Below, one piece after another: positions 1 to 9,190 of a DNA stretch of 62,140 nucleotides. The notes under the pieces were generated by a model. It did not search any database and was not told where the DNA came from. It saw nothing but the letters and a program-made list of their open reading frames with translations. The position numbers were made by a program, and so were the translations under genes. This stretch comes from Flavobacteriales bacterium (GTDB lineage Bacteria > Bacteroidota > Bacteroidia > Flavobacteriales_F > PHOS-HE28), in assembly GCA_016713865.1 (NCBI GenBank), contig JADJOG010000021.1:1-62140 (forward strand). Reading direction: 5' to 3'. Positions within the stretch are counted from its first letter, which is position 1; each line of letters starts with the position of its first letter.

Positions 1-8
1 AGCAAATC

Positions 9-422
9 ATGGAACCGGGTGATTTGCAAGTAGCCCCGGTCCGTACCGTTGCTTATATCGACACCGGCTCTACGCAAACCCACATCCATTGTGGATTGCT
101 CGCAGGAATCAAGAACCATCCACTTGGTATTTCACCAGATCTGGTGAGCACGGGGAATGGGCTGCGTCAATCGATGCGGCACCGTGTAGGTTTGCGCTTG
201 GTTGCGGACGGGGGTGAGATATTCCTGCCACAGATAGAGGTGATTGACTTTGCCGTAACCCATATGCATGAAGTCCGCCAACATATTCAGGTCTTGATTG
301 GACTTGATATCTTGAAGCATTGCCGTTTCTATTGCGACTTCATGAGAACAAAGCGCTTCACACTGCGCTTTGGCGACGATGGCCCAATGAAAGTGCTTGC
401 TGGTAGTATTTTGCCACATTAA
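9..422 (+). CDS. Retropepsin-like aspartic protease, single domain
   Basis: The 137-residue product has the two marks of a retroviral-type (clan AA) aspartic protease: a catalytic IDTGST motif near residue 18 and a hydrophobic VLIGLDIL segment near residue 97, followed by a terminal strand of the RFTLRFG kind. Active enzymes of this family are dimers in which each chain gives one Asp. No signal peptide or membrane segment is visible, so a cytoplasmic location is likely. The gene begins 8 bases into the window, so the true start could lie upstream. A second protein with the same fold lies just downstream on the same strand. The substrate is unknown; the family assignment is fairly secure. Confidence 0.72.
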   Translation: MEPGDLQVAPVRTVAYIDTGSTQTHIHCGLLAGIKNHPLGISPDLVSTGNGLRQSMRHRVGLRLVADGGEIFLPQIEVIDFAVTHMHEVRQHIQVLIGLDILKHCRFYCDFMRTKRFTLRFGDDGPMKVLAGSILPH

Positions 423-669
423 GTCCACGTTCCTCGGGCCTGTGACCCATGTCCACTGCTTGATTTGCATAATGGAGCTGCTTAAAGTCGGGTGGATGCG
501 TTGGAACATACAAAACAGATTGGCGGATGTAGTTCATTTCTAGATTCGCGAGAACACATATGTGATGGGTATATCAGACAGGAACGTTGGGGGAACCAGC
601 AGGATGTACGCTGCGCGTTTCGAGGACCAATGATCGAAGCCATTCGCTGGCATTTCATTCAAATGGTCG

Positions 670-1812
670 ATGCTTGCTATTGTGACTGTGACCACCCTCT
701 GGTCTGCACAAGCGCAGGAGGTTATCCGCTTGAGACACCAAAATGGTGTCTACCTAATACCGTGTGTTGTTAATGGCCTGAGTTTAGAGTTCATTTTCGA
801 TACAGGTGCGAGCGAGGTTTCGCTCTCTACAACGGAGGCCAGGTTCATGTTGAAGAACGGCTATTTGAGCGATTCAGATTTTACGGGAACAGCCAGCTAT
901 CGTGTCGCTTCTGGTGAGATTCACGAAGGATTGACTCTGAACATCCGTAGTCTCAAGATTGGCGGTCGGGAGCTACGGAACATTTCTGCCACAGTGGTTA
1001 AGGACGGCCAAGCACCCCTGTTGTTGGGACAGTCGGCCCTAACGCAGCTAGGTGATTATCATTTCGACTTCGCCAAGGAAACCCTCATTTTCAGCAACCC
1101 AATCGCGGCACCCCGTGGCAGCACACAAAGCGATGCAGGTAAGACTCAAGACTTCGTCAGGTGCGCGGATGGTTCTGTATGTCTAACTGCTAGAATTGGT
1201 GCTCAGGTATGGACCACGAACAACTTGATGACTGATCAGTTCGCCAACGGGGATCGCATTCCTCAAATTCAGTCGGCTATTGATTGGAGAGCGACCATCG
1301 GACCAGCCATTTGTTATTACGATAATGATATTAGCATCAGGCCTCTGTTCGGTGGTCTGTACAACTGGTCGGCAATCACAGACCCGCGTGGGCTTTGTCC
1401 AAGAGGCTGGCACGTACCAACGGATGCGGATTGGATGATTCTGGAAAGGCATCTTGGCATGCCACAGTCTGAAATCTCCGCAGAAGGGGTTCTTCCAGCA
1501 ACATTGCGGGGATCTGATGCCAATATTGGCGGTAAGCTTGCCATGGCCTCTTGGTTATGGAATGAAGGCAAGGGGCATATGTACCCATCTGGTGCTTCTG
1601 GTTTTGATGCAATACCCGGCGGATTTCGAATGGATGCGTTGGGAGCATTCCGCTCAATGGGCCAGAGCGCGATGTTTTGGACGAGCAGTCGGGATGAAAA
1701 GGGCAATCCAATCTACCGGGTCATAACCTTTGACCAAGCTGGTATCGGCAGAATATCCCCAATTCCAATAGGGTCCTTGGGACTTTCGTGCCGCTGCGTG
1801 CGAGATTTTTAG
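670..1812 (+). CDS. Secreted retropepsin-like protease fused to a FISUMP domain
   Basis: A short N-terminal hydrophobic stretch ending in AQA looks like a signal peptide. Residues about 20-145 form a retropepsin-like domain: FIFDTGASEVSLS holds the catalytic Asp, and PLLLGQSAL is the second conserved segment. Residues about 165-380 match the FISUMP domain (Fibrobacter succinogenes major paralogous domain): GGLYNWSA, RGLCPRGWHVPTDADW, SGFDAIPGGFR, FWTSS and a terminal SCRCVRD. FISUMP domains are common in exported proteins of Bacteroidota and Fibrobacterota, and their role is unsettled. The fusion suggests a cell-surface or secreted protease, or a processed surface protein. The frame is intact, unlike most neighbours. 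No C-terminal T9SS domain is seen. Confidence 0.78.
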   Translation: MLAIVTVTTLWSAQAQEVIRLRHQNGVYLIPCVVNGLSLEFIFDTGASEVSLSTTEARFMLKNGYLSDSDFTGTASYRVASGEIHEGLTLNIRSLKIGGRELRNISATVVKDGQAPLLLGQSALTQLGDYHFDFAKETLIFSNPIAAPRGSTQSDAGKTQDFVRCADGSVCLTARIGAQVWTTNNLMTDQFANGDRIPQIQSAIDWRATIGPAICYYDNDISIRPLFGGLYNWSAITDPRGLCPRGWHVPTDADWMILERHLGMPQSEISAEGVLPATLRGSDANIGGKLAMASWLWNEGKGHMYPSGASGFDAIPGGFRMDALGAFRSMGQSAMFWTSSRDEKGNPIYRVITFDQAGIGRISPIPIGSLGLSCRCVRDF

Positions 1813-1832
1813 ACCCCCACTGCCCCCTTGCT

Positions 1833-1855
1833 GCCGCGAGTCTGTGACTCGTGGC
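1833..1855 (+). terminator. Hairpin after the retropepsin-FISUMP gene
   Basis: Ten-base arms GCCGCGAGTC and GACTCGTGGC flank a 3-base loop, with one G-U pair. The hairpin lies 21 bases after the stop codon. No T-tract follows, so it may be a 3'-end stabiliser rather than an intrinsic terminator. Confidence 0.4.
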
Positions 1856-1912
1856 GGCCATTGCCATGCTGGTTGTGATATCTAGAATGGGAAGCCAATC
1901 CTATTCCCCCAT

Positions 1913-2074
1913 CTGCGCGTAGCGTGGCCGGCATCTGAGCGTAGCCTGCGGCTACGCTCGCCAAGAACAGGAACATGGCAGCCTATGGCTACCTGCCGCA
2001 TGGCAACAACGAATGCGGCAGCCAAAGGCTACCATGAGCCTACGGTGTTGCGCGTAGCCGCAGGCTACGCGCAG
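1913..2074 (+). repeat. TIR-bounded multi-hairpin repeat, copy A
   Basis: This 162-base element is bounded by the 11-base inverted repeat CTGCGCGTAGC / GCTACGCGCAG. Inside it are, in order: a perfect 10-bp hairpin (1937-1959), a 7-bp hairpin with one mismatch (1977-1993), TGCCGCAT / ATGCGGCA (1994-2020), a short GCAGCC-type hairpin overlapping the previous arm (2018-2032), and a perfect 10-bp hairpin (2050-2072) containing the right terminal repeat. The 5' flank is CCCCCAT. It lies between the FISUMP gene and the 3' end of the barrel gene. Confidence 0.85.
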
Positions 2075-2094
2075 CGGAGGGACCCTGCCGGGGA

Positions 2095-2627
2095 TCAGAA
2101 CTGGAACCTTACACCCACGTTGATCACGAACCCATTGGAATAGATCGGAGCACCAGCGACCAGATCGGCTCTTGCCCCGGTACCTGCTCCGCCCGCCTCA
2201 ATTAAATAGTTGAGGTGCTTGTCGAAGAAGAACTCGAAACCGAACAGACCATAGCCACCTACTTGGATCGAACTTGTCGAAAACGTGGTGGAAGGAAACA
2301 GAAGGATCGCACCGCCCTCGCCATAGACCCGGACAAAGTCACCCATCTCGCCAACCAATTGAACAACCCCGATGAGGAGGGTTGGATACGGGGTCCAGAT
2401 CGTTCCCGCATCACTGGCAGGATGTTCATTCCAGACCAGATGCCCTTTCAGACGGACCGCCAGGCTTTTGTTGGCGAAGTAGGGGCTTGTCACGTGGAGG
2501 CCGATCCCAAATCCCTCTGATACTGACCCACCTGACCACCGAAGCCGAAGTTCCTGTTCAAGCCTTCCTGTGCGTGCAGCTGCAATGCCACCATCACGGC
2601 CGCAATTGCCATTCCCATCCTTTTCAT
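2095..2627 (-). pseudogene. Outer-membrane beta-barrel protein, frameshifted near its N terminus
   Basis: The start codon at 2627 opens a typical signal peptide (MKRMGMAIAAVMVALQLHAQ) and a few residues of mature protein. Near 2520 the frame changes and the rest reads as alternating hydrophobic strands ending in VGVRFQF, with the terminal aromatic residue expected of an outer-membrane barrel. The joined product is about 176 residues, a normal size for small OmpW/OmpX-like Bacteroidota barrels. No exact family is recognised. The single shift may be a sequencing error. The gene is followed by repeat copy A and preceded by the hydroxylase gene on the same strand. Confidence 0.6.
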
Positions 2628-2717
2628 GCTGTTCGTTCCTGTTCGTTCGTGGTTGATGATGGTTGCTTTGATACATCCTGGAAACTGAGCATCTCGCCCA
2701 CACGCTCCGATGCACCA

Positions 2718-3412
2718 TCATAGAAACCGGTCCGCTGAACGTATTCCGCCAGGGTTGCGGAATGTGCGGAACAGGATATCGTACACTGGAAGGTCACCAG
2801 TAATGTTGTAGGCATGTATATCGCCGGGCATGGTGAAGGGCATGGCTTTCGGGTCGTTGAATGAGGTAACCGAGCCAGACAGGCGTCCGGATATTGGCGT
2901 GCTGGAAGATGACCAGGAAGTTCGTTACCAATAGGATGATGGTGACAGCCTGTGCCGGTAGTCCCATGATGAACGAGAAGCATACCGTACCCACCACGGT
3001 GAAGCCGGCCACGTCGAGACGGGCTGAAGTAGAAAGCACCGAATGTGTCCAGTCGTTCGGCACTGTGGTGCATCTGATGGAAAATACGCCACAGCAGACC
3101 GCTGTTGTGCATGCTGCGGTGCCATACGTACACACCGAACTCATACAGCAGGATGCCCAGCGTGGCTGCCAGGACCACGTTCATCTCCTTCAGATCCAGC
3201 AACTGCTTTGCAGGCAGGTATTGCTCGTACCAGTATGGCAGGTAGCTGGATAGGAAGAGAAAGACCAGGAAGGAAACGATGCCCTTGATCTTCCATTTGT
3301 TCACGTGTGGAAGTTTCCGGGCGGGAAAGAGCGCCTCTGTCAGGATAAGCGCGACATAGAGGCCAATGATGGTGAGCGTGACCGGGTCCGTGATAAGTTG
3401 AAGGGGTGTCAT
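2718..3412 (-). pseudogene. Fatty-acid hydroxylase / sterol desaturase family protein with two frameshifts
   Basis: The first 130 residues include two membrane segments and the di-iron histidine motifs HRSMH and HQMHH. After a shift near 3020 the next frame supplies two more membrane segments and the third histidine cluster HALHH. A second shift near 2830 leads to the last 30 residues, ending at 2718. The three boxes in order (HxxxH, HxxHH, HxxHH) define the family, which hydroxylates or desaturates membrane lipids using a di-iron centre. The joined length is about 230 residues, slightly short. A Crp/Fnr-type regulator lies upstream on the same strand and may control it. All iron ligands are present, so the gene may work if the shifts are read errors. 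Confidence 0.7.
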
Positions 3413-3514
3413 TCTGCAAGTGGTCCACTGGTGTTGGAACCGCTGGCAAAGCTCCGGCCGTGCCGCCTGACGAGCACTTGACCTACGTTAGGAAATACGG
3501 GTGCAGTGTTGGCT

Positions 3515-4083
3515 CTACCTCGAGAGCACTTTTCGCCGGATCCTGCTCAAACTTTCAGGATGTATGCCCAGGTATCGGGCCAGCTTGTTCACGGGTACGA
3601 GTTGAATGTACTGGCTGTGCTGTTCAATGAGCTGTACATACTGTTCTTCCGCCGTTCTGCACAGCAGGTCCATTTCCCGTTTCACCTTTCTCAAGTATGC
3701 CTGCTCCACCAATATGCGACCCAGTTTGTTCACCTCCAGGGATCTGGCATAATTCGAATAGATCGCGTCACGATTAGTATTCAACTTCCAGATGGGTGGG
3801 GGGCCGTCATACTTACATGGGAAGGTGTTCGCAGAAGGAACGATGTCAAACAGGTGACGACCTCACCGGGAAAGAAGAAATCAAGGACCTTTTCCGAATC
3901 CTTGCTTTCAATGGACAATTCGATGACACCTTGGTTGATGAAGTAGATCCGCTTCTCTATCGCTTCGTAATCCGTCAGAACGGTTCCTTTTCTGATAGCA
4001 TTGGTGCGGATCGAGAAGGGTAACGCCTCTTGTGTCACCTCGTGATCCTCCATGATGTTCCTATAGAGATCAATGAATCTCAT
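3515..4083 (-). pseudogene. Crp/Fnr-family transcriptional regulator, frameshifted at a G homopolymer
   Basis: Residues 1-88 form a cyclic-nucleotide-binding-like jelly roll (LPFSIRTNAIRKGTVL, YFINQGVIELSIE, FFFPGEVV). The frame breaks at a run of six G (about 3796-3801 on the plus strand) and resumes one frame over with a long helix and a C-terminal helix-turn-helix of the VNKLARYLGIHPESLSRIRRKV type, ending at 3515. This is the layout of Bacteroidota Crp/Fnr-like activators of about 190 residues. Arg/Glu residues for cAMP binding are not evident, so the ligand is unknown. A homopolymer indel is the simplest cause of the break. The natural target is the adjacent hydroxylase gene. Confidence 0.72.
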
Positions 4084-4281
4084 GTTCGCTCCTGCTTATC
4101 CTTCCTGGAACAGGTTTACCGTTTGGGGGTTGTTGTCCGAAGATAGGTTTTCCGTTGTGGGTTCGTCCTGGATAAGTTACCCCGCTGTGGCGATCCAAGC
4201 CCAAGCAGGTTGTGCTTGCCCGCCGCTACCGCGGCGGTCTTCCGTGTGGCCGGTGCGTAATGGAGAGAACCTGGTGCCCCA
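4084..4281. other. Intergenic stretch between regulator and repeat copy B
   Basis: Nothing coding is supported here. It holds the upstream region of the Crp/Fnr gene and runs into repeat copy B at 4282. Confidence 0.5.
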
Positions 4282-4444
4282 CTGCGCGTAGCGTGACCGG
4301 TATCTGAGCGTAGCCTGCGGCTACGCTCGACAAGAACAGGAACATGGTAGCCTATGGCTACCTGCCGCATGGCAACAACAAATGCGGCAGACAAAGGCTG
4401 CGAGTGAGCCTACGGTGTTGCGCGTAGCCTGCGGCTACGCGCAG
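4282..4444 (+). repeat. TIR-bounded multi-hairpin repeat, copy B
   Basis: This 163-base copy is the cleanest. The terminal repeats CTGCGCGTAGC and GCTACGCGCAG extend outward through CCCC and GGGG. The hairpins GAGCGTAGCC/GGCTACGCTC, GGTAGCC/GGCTACC, TGCCGCAT/ATGCGGCA and GCGCGTAGCC/GGCTACGCGC are all perfect. It has the same orientation as the other three copies. Confidence 0.87.
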
Positions 4445-4683
4445 CGGGGGCGTGGGCCCTGCCCATGGTCAAAGGCGTGCAGTTGCTCAATCGCCTGCAA
4501 CGACTATGTTGCGAGCGGAATCACGGCCGCATGTCACGACGCAGCGTATTGCTCCTTGCTACGAAATCGTCACATCGATGGATCCTGTGGTCCGCGCTCG
4601 GCGTGTCCGGCGGCTCCCCGGATCGCCGCCCAGGTGGCCGGGGTGGGGTGCCACGCTGAAGCGATGAAGCCGATGGGGGGTTC

Positions 4684-5124
4684 GTGGAAGGCATGGCCGG
4701 GGGGTTGGCGGCTGATATCGGTGCTGGCTCCCGAACGACTTGGTCGGCACAACTAGGCTGGGCTTTCCCGCTGCTTTCGAGTTCCACGAAGGAGACCATC
4801 GACAAGTACACGATGAGCCAGTTGCTCACGGGGCCCCGTTTCTACTTCGCGCCCGACGACGCGCCACGGAGGCCTTTCGCCGGTATTCTCGGTAGTGCCG
4901 CGTTACCGGCTTCAAGACCAAGGCACTCGATTCCGCCACTGGGTGATGGGAACGCGTCACTCGGATGGTGGCTGCGCTGGTCCGCAGCAGTCTTCGCCGG
5001 TGTTCGAATGGGGAGGGATTTCGACCTGTGTTCGCTATGCGTACTTCACCGCCTCCGGCGATCGGCTCACTCGTACGGATCCTCTCGTTGTCGCCTGCTG
5101 GATGCCTCGCATGGAGATATCTGA
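4684..5124 (+). pseudogene. Remnant of an outer-membrane beta-barrel gene, several frameshifts
   Basis: No single frame covers this stretch. Pieces in different frames read as short barrel strands: ADIGAGSRTTWSAQLGWAF and LLTGPRFYFAP in the first, VTGFKTKALDSATG in another near 4905-4943, NASLGWW near 4950, and EWGGIS with RYAYFTASGD near 5010-5060 in a third. Together they look like one small outer-membrane protein broken at least three times. It lies between repeat copies B and C. A missing start and the many shifts argue for decay, although read errors cannot be excluded. Confidence is limited because no family is recognised. Confidence 0.35.
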
Positions 5125-5176
5125 GTGAAGGCCAAGGCTCCGATACGGAAGCGATGGTTCCACCTGTTTCCCCCAT

Positions 5177-5348
5177 CTGCGCGTAGCGTGGCGGTATCTG
5201 AGCAGCCTGCGGCTACGCTCGACAAGAACAACCGGAACATGCCTTCAGCCGGGCAGCCTGTGGCTACCTGCCGCATACGGCAACAGATGCGGCAGCCAAA
5301 GGCTGCGGTGAGCCTACGGTGTTGCGCGTAGCCTGCGGCTACGCGCAG
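5177..5348 (+). repeat. TIR-bounded multi-hairpin repeat, copy C
   Basis: This 172-base copy has intact terminal repeats CTGCGCGTAGC / GCTACGCGCAG. The first hairpin lacks two bases in its left arm. A short GC-rich insertion sits before the second hairpin. TGCCGCAT/ATGCGGCA, GCAGCC/GGCTGC and the last hairpin are perfect. Only a TTTCCCCCAT flank precedes it. From 5349 to 5490 nothing coding is supported. Confidence 0.84.
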
Positions 5349-5490
5349 AGGCGCATAGCCTTCTCATCGGTTGGCCCTGAGGGGTGCGGGATGTGACGTG
5401 GGCCGGACGGTTGTGCTATTGCAAATTATGTCTGCAGGGTTGCTCTTCCGTGCCACTGCGCTGTCGTAACCATCATGGCGCACCAGTGTT

Positions 5491-8022
5491 TCATTGCCCC
5501 ACCAAGCGACCTACGCCCACCTGACCCTTACAGCGCACTTCAATCAGATAGGCTCCGGCCTGGAGTTTATCCAAAGCCCATGTTACCACAGAGTTGGTAG
5601 AAAGCTTCTCATCAATTCGGCGTCCAGATTCATCGTATAACATCAGCGTCTTCAAGTCTGCACTGCTCCCGAACGCGGTGAGATTGATGCTCACCTGATT
5701 CGATGCCGGATTGGGGTAGAGTTGAGTCGGCTACCCCCGCTATTTCGTTGATTCCAACAGTACCACCCGCAATCTTGCGATTCGATTGCGTCCAATGCCA
5801 TCGTAAGAGGTGAACCATCCACCGACAAGGATGGCGCCGTTCTCTTGCCAAAGCCAAGGTGTTCAGCTGGGCGTGGTCCAGTGCCTGTAATGAATGAGTT
5901 GTCAATATTGCCATTCGGGTTGAGGCGGGCTACATGATACCATGGTATTCCCGTCCATAAGTGCAGGAACCCTCCGATGATTATGCGTCCATCCAGTTTG
6001 TACCATCATTGACCAAACACCCGCCAAAACGAATGACGATACTCCAAATGCTTCATCCAGCATTCCATCGCTATTCAACCGCACGATGGAAGTGCGCGCC
6101 GCACCGTTATAAGCATTGAAAGACCCACCAACCAGAATTTGCCCATTCTCAAGAACTGTGATTGCTCTTACAGCAGGATTATTCCCTGTAATGCCGCTGC
6201 CTACATTGAACGAATCGTCCAACGAGCCATCCGGATTCAACCGAGCAATGCGATTTCGAGTTGTACCATTGTAATGCGTGAATTCCCCTCAATTAGAATC
6301 TTGCCGTCTTCCTGCAGTGCTGCAACGAGGATGTTTCCGTTCGCACCGCTGCCTTGGTCAAACGAGTTGTGCAGGCTGCCATCAGCATTCAGGCGGCAAT
6401 CCGACCCGGCCATTACCGTTAAAGGCAGTGAACCCGCCCGCAATGATTATCATTCCATTATCCTGAACCAGAACACTAAGGACAGAGTTGTCCCGCACCA
6501 GTTCCGATGGCGAAAGATTCATCTAGCGTTCCATTGGAGTCCAGACGGGCCAGCCGCGGTTGAGGCAGCCCATTATAGTGCGAGAAGCCTCCGCCAATAA
6601 TGCATTGACCGTTGGGTTGTATTGCAATCGCATGGATTGTTCCGTTGCCGCTCAATTCCTGTTCCCAGCCCGGTCGCGAAGTTCTCATCCAAAGACCCAT
6701 CAGGATTTAATCGCGCTATCCCATTTCTTCTCACCCCGTTGTATTTGGCGAAGCCTCCTCCAATCAGAATCTTGCCATTTGTTTGCACTGCAATAGTCTG
6801 AACAGGAGCATCGTTTGCGCCCGTGCCCAAATTGAATGTTGAATCCACGCTTCCATCCGGAAGCGTAATGAGTATCGATCTCATGCGCAAATCGTTGTAG
6901 CTGACGAACGAGCCGCCGACAAGATTCGCCCGTCGTTCAATACGGTGACTGACGACAGGGAGGTTAGTACCTGACCCCGTGACATAACTGGCATCGTAAG
7001 CGCCATTGGGAGCGATTCGTGCCAAATTCTTGCACTCAACACCACCATAATCGGTGAAGCTTCCACCGACAATGACACGGCCATTGTCGTCTAGAGCAAG
7101 ATGCCATTGGCGTGCCTTCAGCACCAGTGCCTGCATTGAAGGATGGGTCAAAAGTGCCATCCGGATAGAGGCGTGCAATATTGCCACAAGGAATACCATC
7201 GTAGAACTGGAACCACCCTCCTATGATGATCCGCCCATCATTCTGCCTAATAGCTGAATAGATTTCACCGGTCCAAGCTCCGGCACCTTCAGCGAACGAC
7301 CCATCTAATTGTCCATTGGTCTCAAGTCGGGCGATATTCCCTCTGCTTGTGCCATTGTACGAATTGAATTCTCCGACAATGACGCTTTTGATCAGGCTCC
7401 AAGAAAACCTGATTCACCTGTAGTTTCGCGAACACCATCGATCCCTGTTCCTGGATTGAACGAAGTGTCTGAAGATCCGTTGCTATTCAGGCGGACAATG
7501 CCGTTTCTAGATACGCCGTTGAAGGCGCTGAACCTGCCCCCGACGACTATGCGACCATCATCTTGGATTACGATGGAATTGATGAAAGGGCCAACCGGCC
7601 CTGTAAAGCCCAATCCAGGGTCAAAAGAGGTATCGATAGACCCATCAGGATGCAGTCTCGCTATGCGATTCAATTGAACACCATTGACAACACCGATTGA
7701 CCGCCAACGATGATTTTCCCATCATCTTGTAGCGCTAAGCTGCGGCCACCAAGAGGATCACCCGCAGGAATGTCATGTCGCGAGTGCCATCTGGATTTAA
7801 CCGAATGAGGCCAGCAACCGGCTCGCTGTTGTAACTCTGGCCTGCCATCAACAGGATTTGGCCATTCGGAAGTACTAACGAAGTGCCTTGGCCAGTAGCC
7901 CCGTCCCCATATCCGAAGCCAATATCGATAGGATTGAATGTCGGGTCCAATGTTCCTGGCTGCGCACATGTTGAAATCGCCATGCCCAGCAAAAAACCGA
8001 ACGTCGTGAGTCGGTAAATCAT
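5491..8022 (-). pseudogene. Delta-60-repeat protein with T9SS C-terminal domain, many frameshifts
   Basis: From the ATG at 8022 a signal peptide (LLGMAISTCAQ) is followed by PGTLDPTFNP, the usual opening of Delta-60-repeat proteins. The next 2 kb, across all three frames, keeps repeating the unit GKILIGGGF..YNG..RNGIARLNPDGSLD..F, with about ten recognisable copies, which probably form a beta-propeller. The last 67 residues (INLTAFGSSADLKTLMLYDE, then LQAGAYLIEV) are a type A T9SS sorting domain, so the intact protein would be exported and surface-attached. At least eight frame changes are needed to read the gene through. Such density exceeds that in neighbouring core genes, so real decay is possible. 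It lies between repeat copies C and D. Confidence 0.7.
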
Positions 8023-8140
8023 GGCTGCAGCTTTGATTGTGGCAGGTAAAGTGGATGGCGCTTTCAACAAAGCACCTCAGCAATGCTAAGAGTTTTCCCC
8101 CACTGCGTGTAGGATGGCCGCTCTCTGAGCGTAGCCCCCG

Positions 8141-8322
8141 CTGCGCGTAGCGTGGCCGGCACCTGAGCGTAGCCTGCGGCTACGCTCGACAAGAACCGGA
8201 GCATGGTAGCCATGCCTTCGGCAGGCAAGCCTGTGGCTACCTGCCGCATGGCAGCAACACATGCGGCAGCCAAAGGCTGCGGTGAGCCTACGGTGTTGCG
8301 CGTAGCCTGCGGCTATTTGCAG
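8141..8322 (+). repeat. TIR-bounded multi-hairpin repeat, copy D, with 5' partial duplication and decayed right end
   Basis: The left terminal repeat CTGCGCGTAGC is intact. The right end reads GGCTATTTGCAG instead of GGCTACGCGCAG, so the last hairpin is broken. The second hairpin keeps its GGTAGCC/GGCTACC arms around an enlarged loop that holds a small TGCC-TTCG-GGCA hairpin. A partial, diverged copy of the 5' part of the element (8103-8135) precedes it. It lies upstream of the Delta-60 gene and downstream of the unknown membrane-protein gene. Confidence 0.8.
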
Positions 8323-8416
8323 AAGTGCGCCTCATTGTATGCTCGTCGGGTTAACAACGACCTCATTGTTTCTTAGGTAATCAGCCATTCTCGGTACATC
8401 CCGTGCAGCGAATCTG
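8323..8416. other. Intergenic stretch after repeat copy D
   Basis: No gene, repeat or signal is supported here. Confidence 0.4.
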
Positions 8417-9190
8417 TTACTTGGGCCGCACGTTTACTCCAAAAGCCAGTAATGCACCCAACCAACAGACGATACCCATCAGGGCTTGCAAGAGCAGATA
8501 GATGAAAAACCAGACAAGTGGAAGACCCGCACCAAGGTCAATGCGCCGTATAGAAAGCGAGACCAGCTGAGAATACCGCTAGCCAAAACCCATTGGTGGC
8601 CATACGGGAAGAGCGCGAATGGAAAAAACTTCTCCAAATTGCTCCAGAGCGCTGTGTACCTGTCGGTGTCGTGGTTCACGAAGATCGCATAGCCGCTCTT
8701 TTCGGCATGAGGTCCTTCGAACCATGCCGCCGATACTATCGAACCCGGTCGAACCTGTACTCCGCTGTTCCAAAGATGCACAGCATGTTCTTTACCCGTC
8801 GTATCCACGACATGAAATTTGTCATGTTCCACGCTGTAGGAACTGCTCTCTACATAGTTCTGGTTCCCATGCACATTTGTAATCCGCTCGATGCCACTGG
8901 AACTATGAATCACCTGCCCAGTGTAACACTTTAATGAGTGCCGCACGCCGTCCGCAATCAAGAGGGTGGGGTCGTCTGGGCAAAGTTCCACAGTGCCTTT
9001 GGGCATACCGATAACCCTTTACCAAGCCAATGATCAGCAGGATACAGATAATCTGCACTATGGTCAGCGGCAAGAAAACAACCAAGATGAATTCGGTAGT
9101 CGCTTTGTGTTGCTCTTTGAACTGGTAGATCTTGTTCAGGGTGGTGTAGGTAGAATTGGAAGCAGCAGCTCGGTCTCGAGTGGAAAGCAT
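8417..9190 (-). pseudogene. Unknown membrane protein, frameshifted
   Basis: Starting near the ATG at 9190 the product has about 40 polar residues, then a membrane helix (FILVVFLPLTIVQIICILLI). After a frame change near 9000 comes a polar domain of about 110 residues with beta-strand-like segments. A second change near 8500 opens two hydrophobic segments, the last being LLLQALMGIVCWLGALLAFG, ending at 8417. The layout of one helix, an extracytoplasmic beta domain and terminal helices resembles DUF3592-type proteins, but I do not recognise the family. The hydrophobic C terminus only appears when the second shift is corrected, which supports the reconstruction. The function is unknown. Confidence 0.45.

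Noticed and set aside
132..509. Minus-strand open frame of 125 codons at the window start
   Set aside because: It overlaps the retropepsin gene on the other strand and has no recognisable features.
1913..8322. The repeats as a CRISPR array
   Set aside because: Copies are about 160-180 bases, kilobases apart and internally palindromic, with genes between them. There are no short regular spacers and no cas genes.
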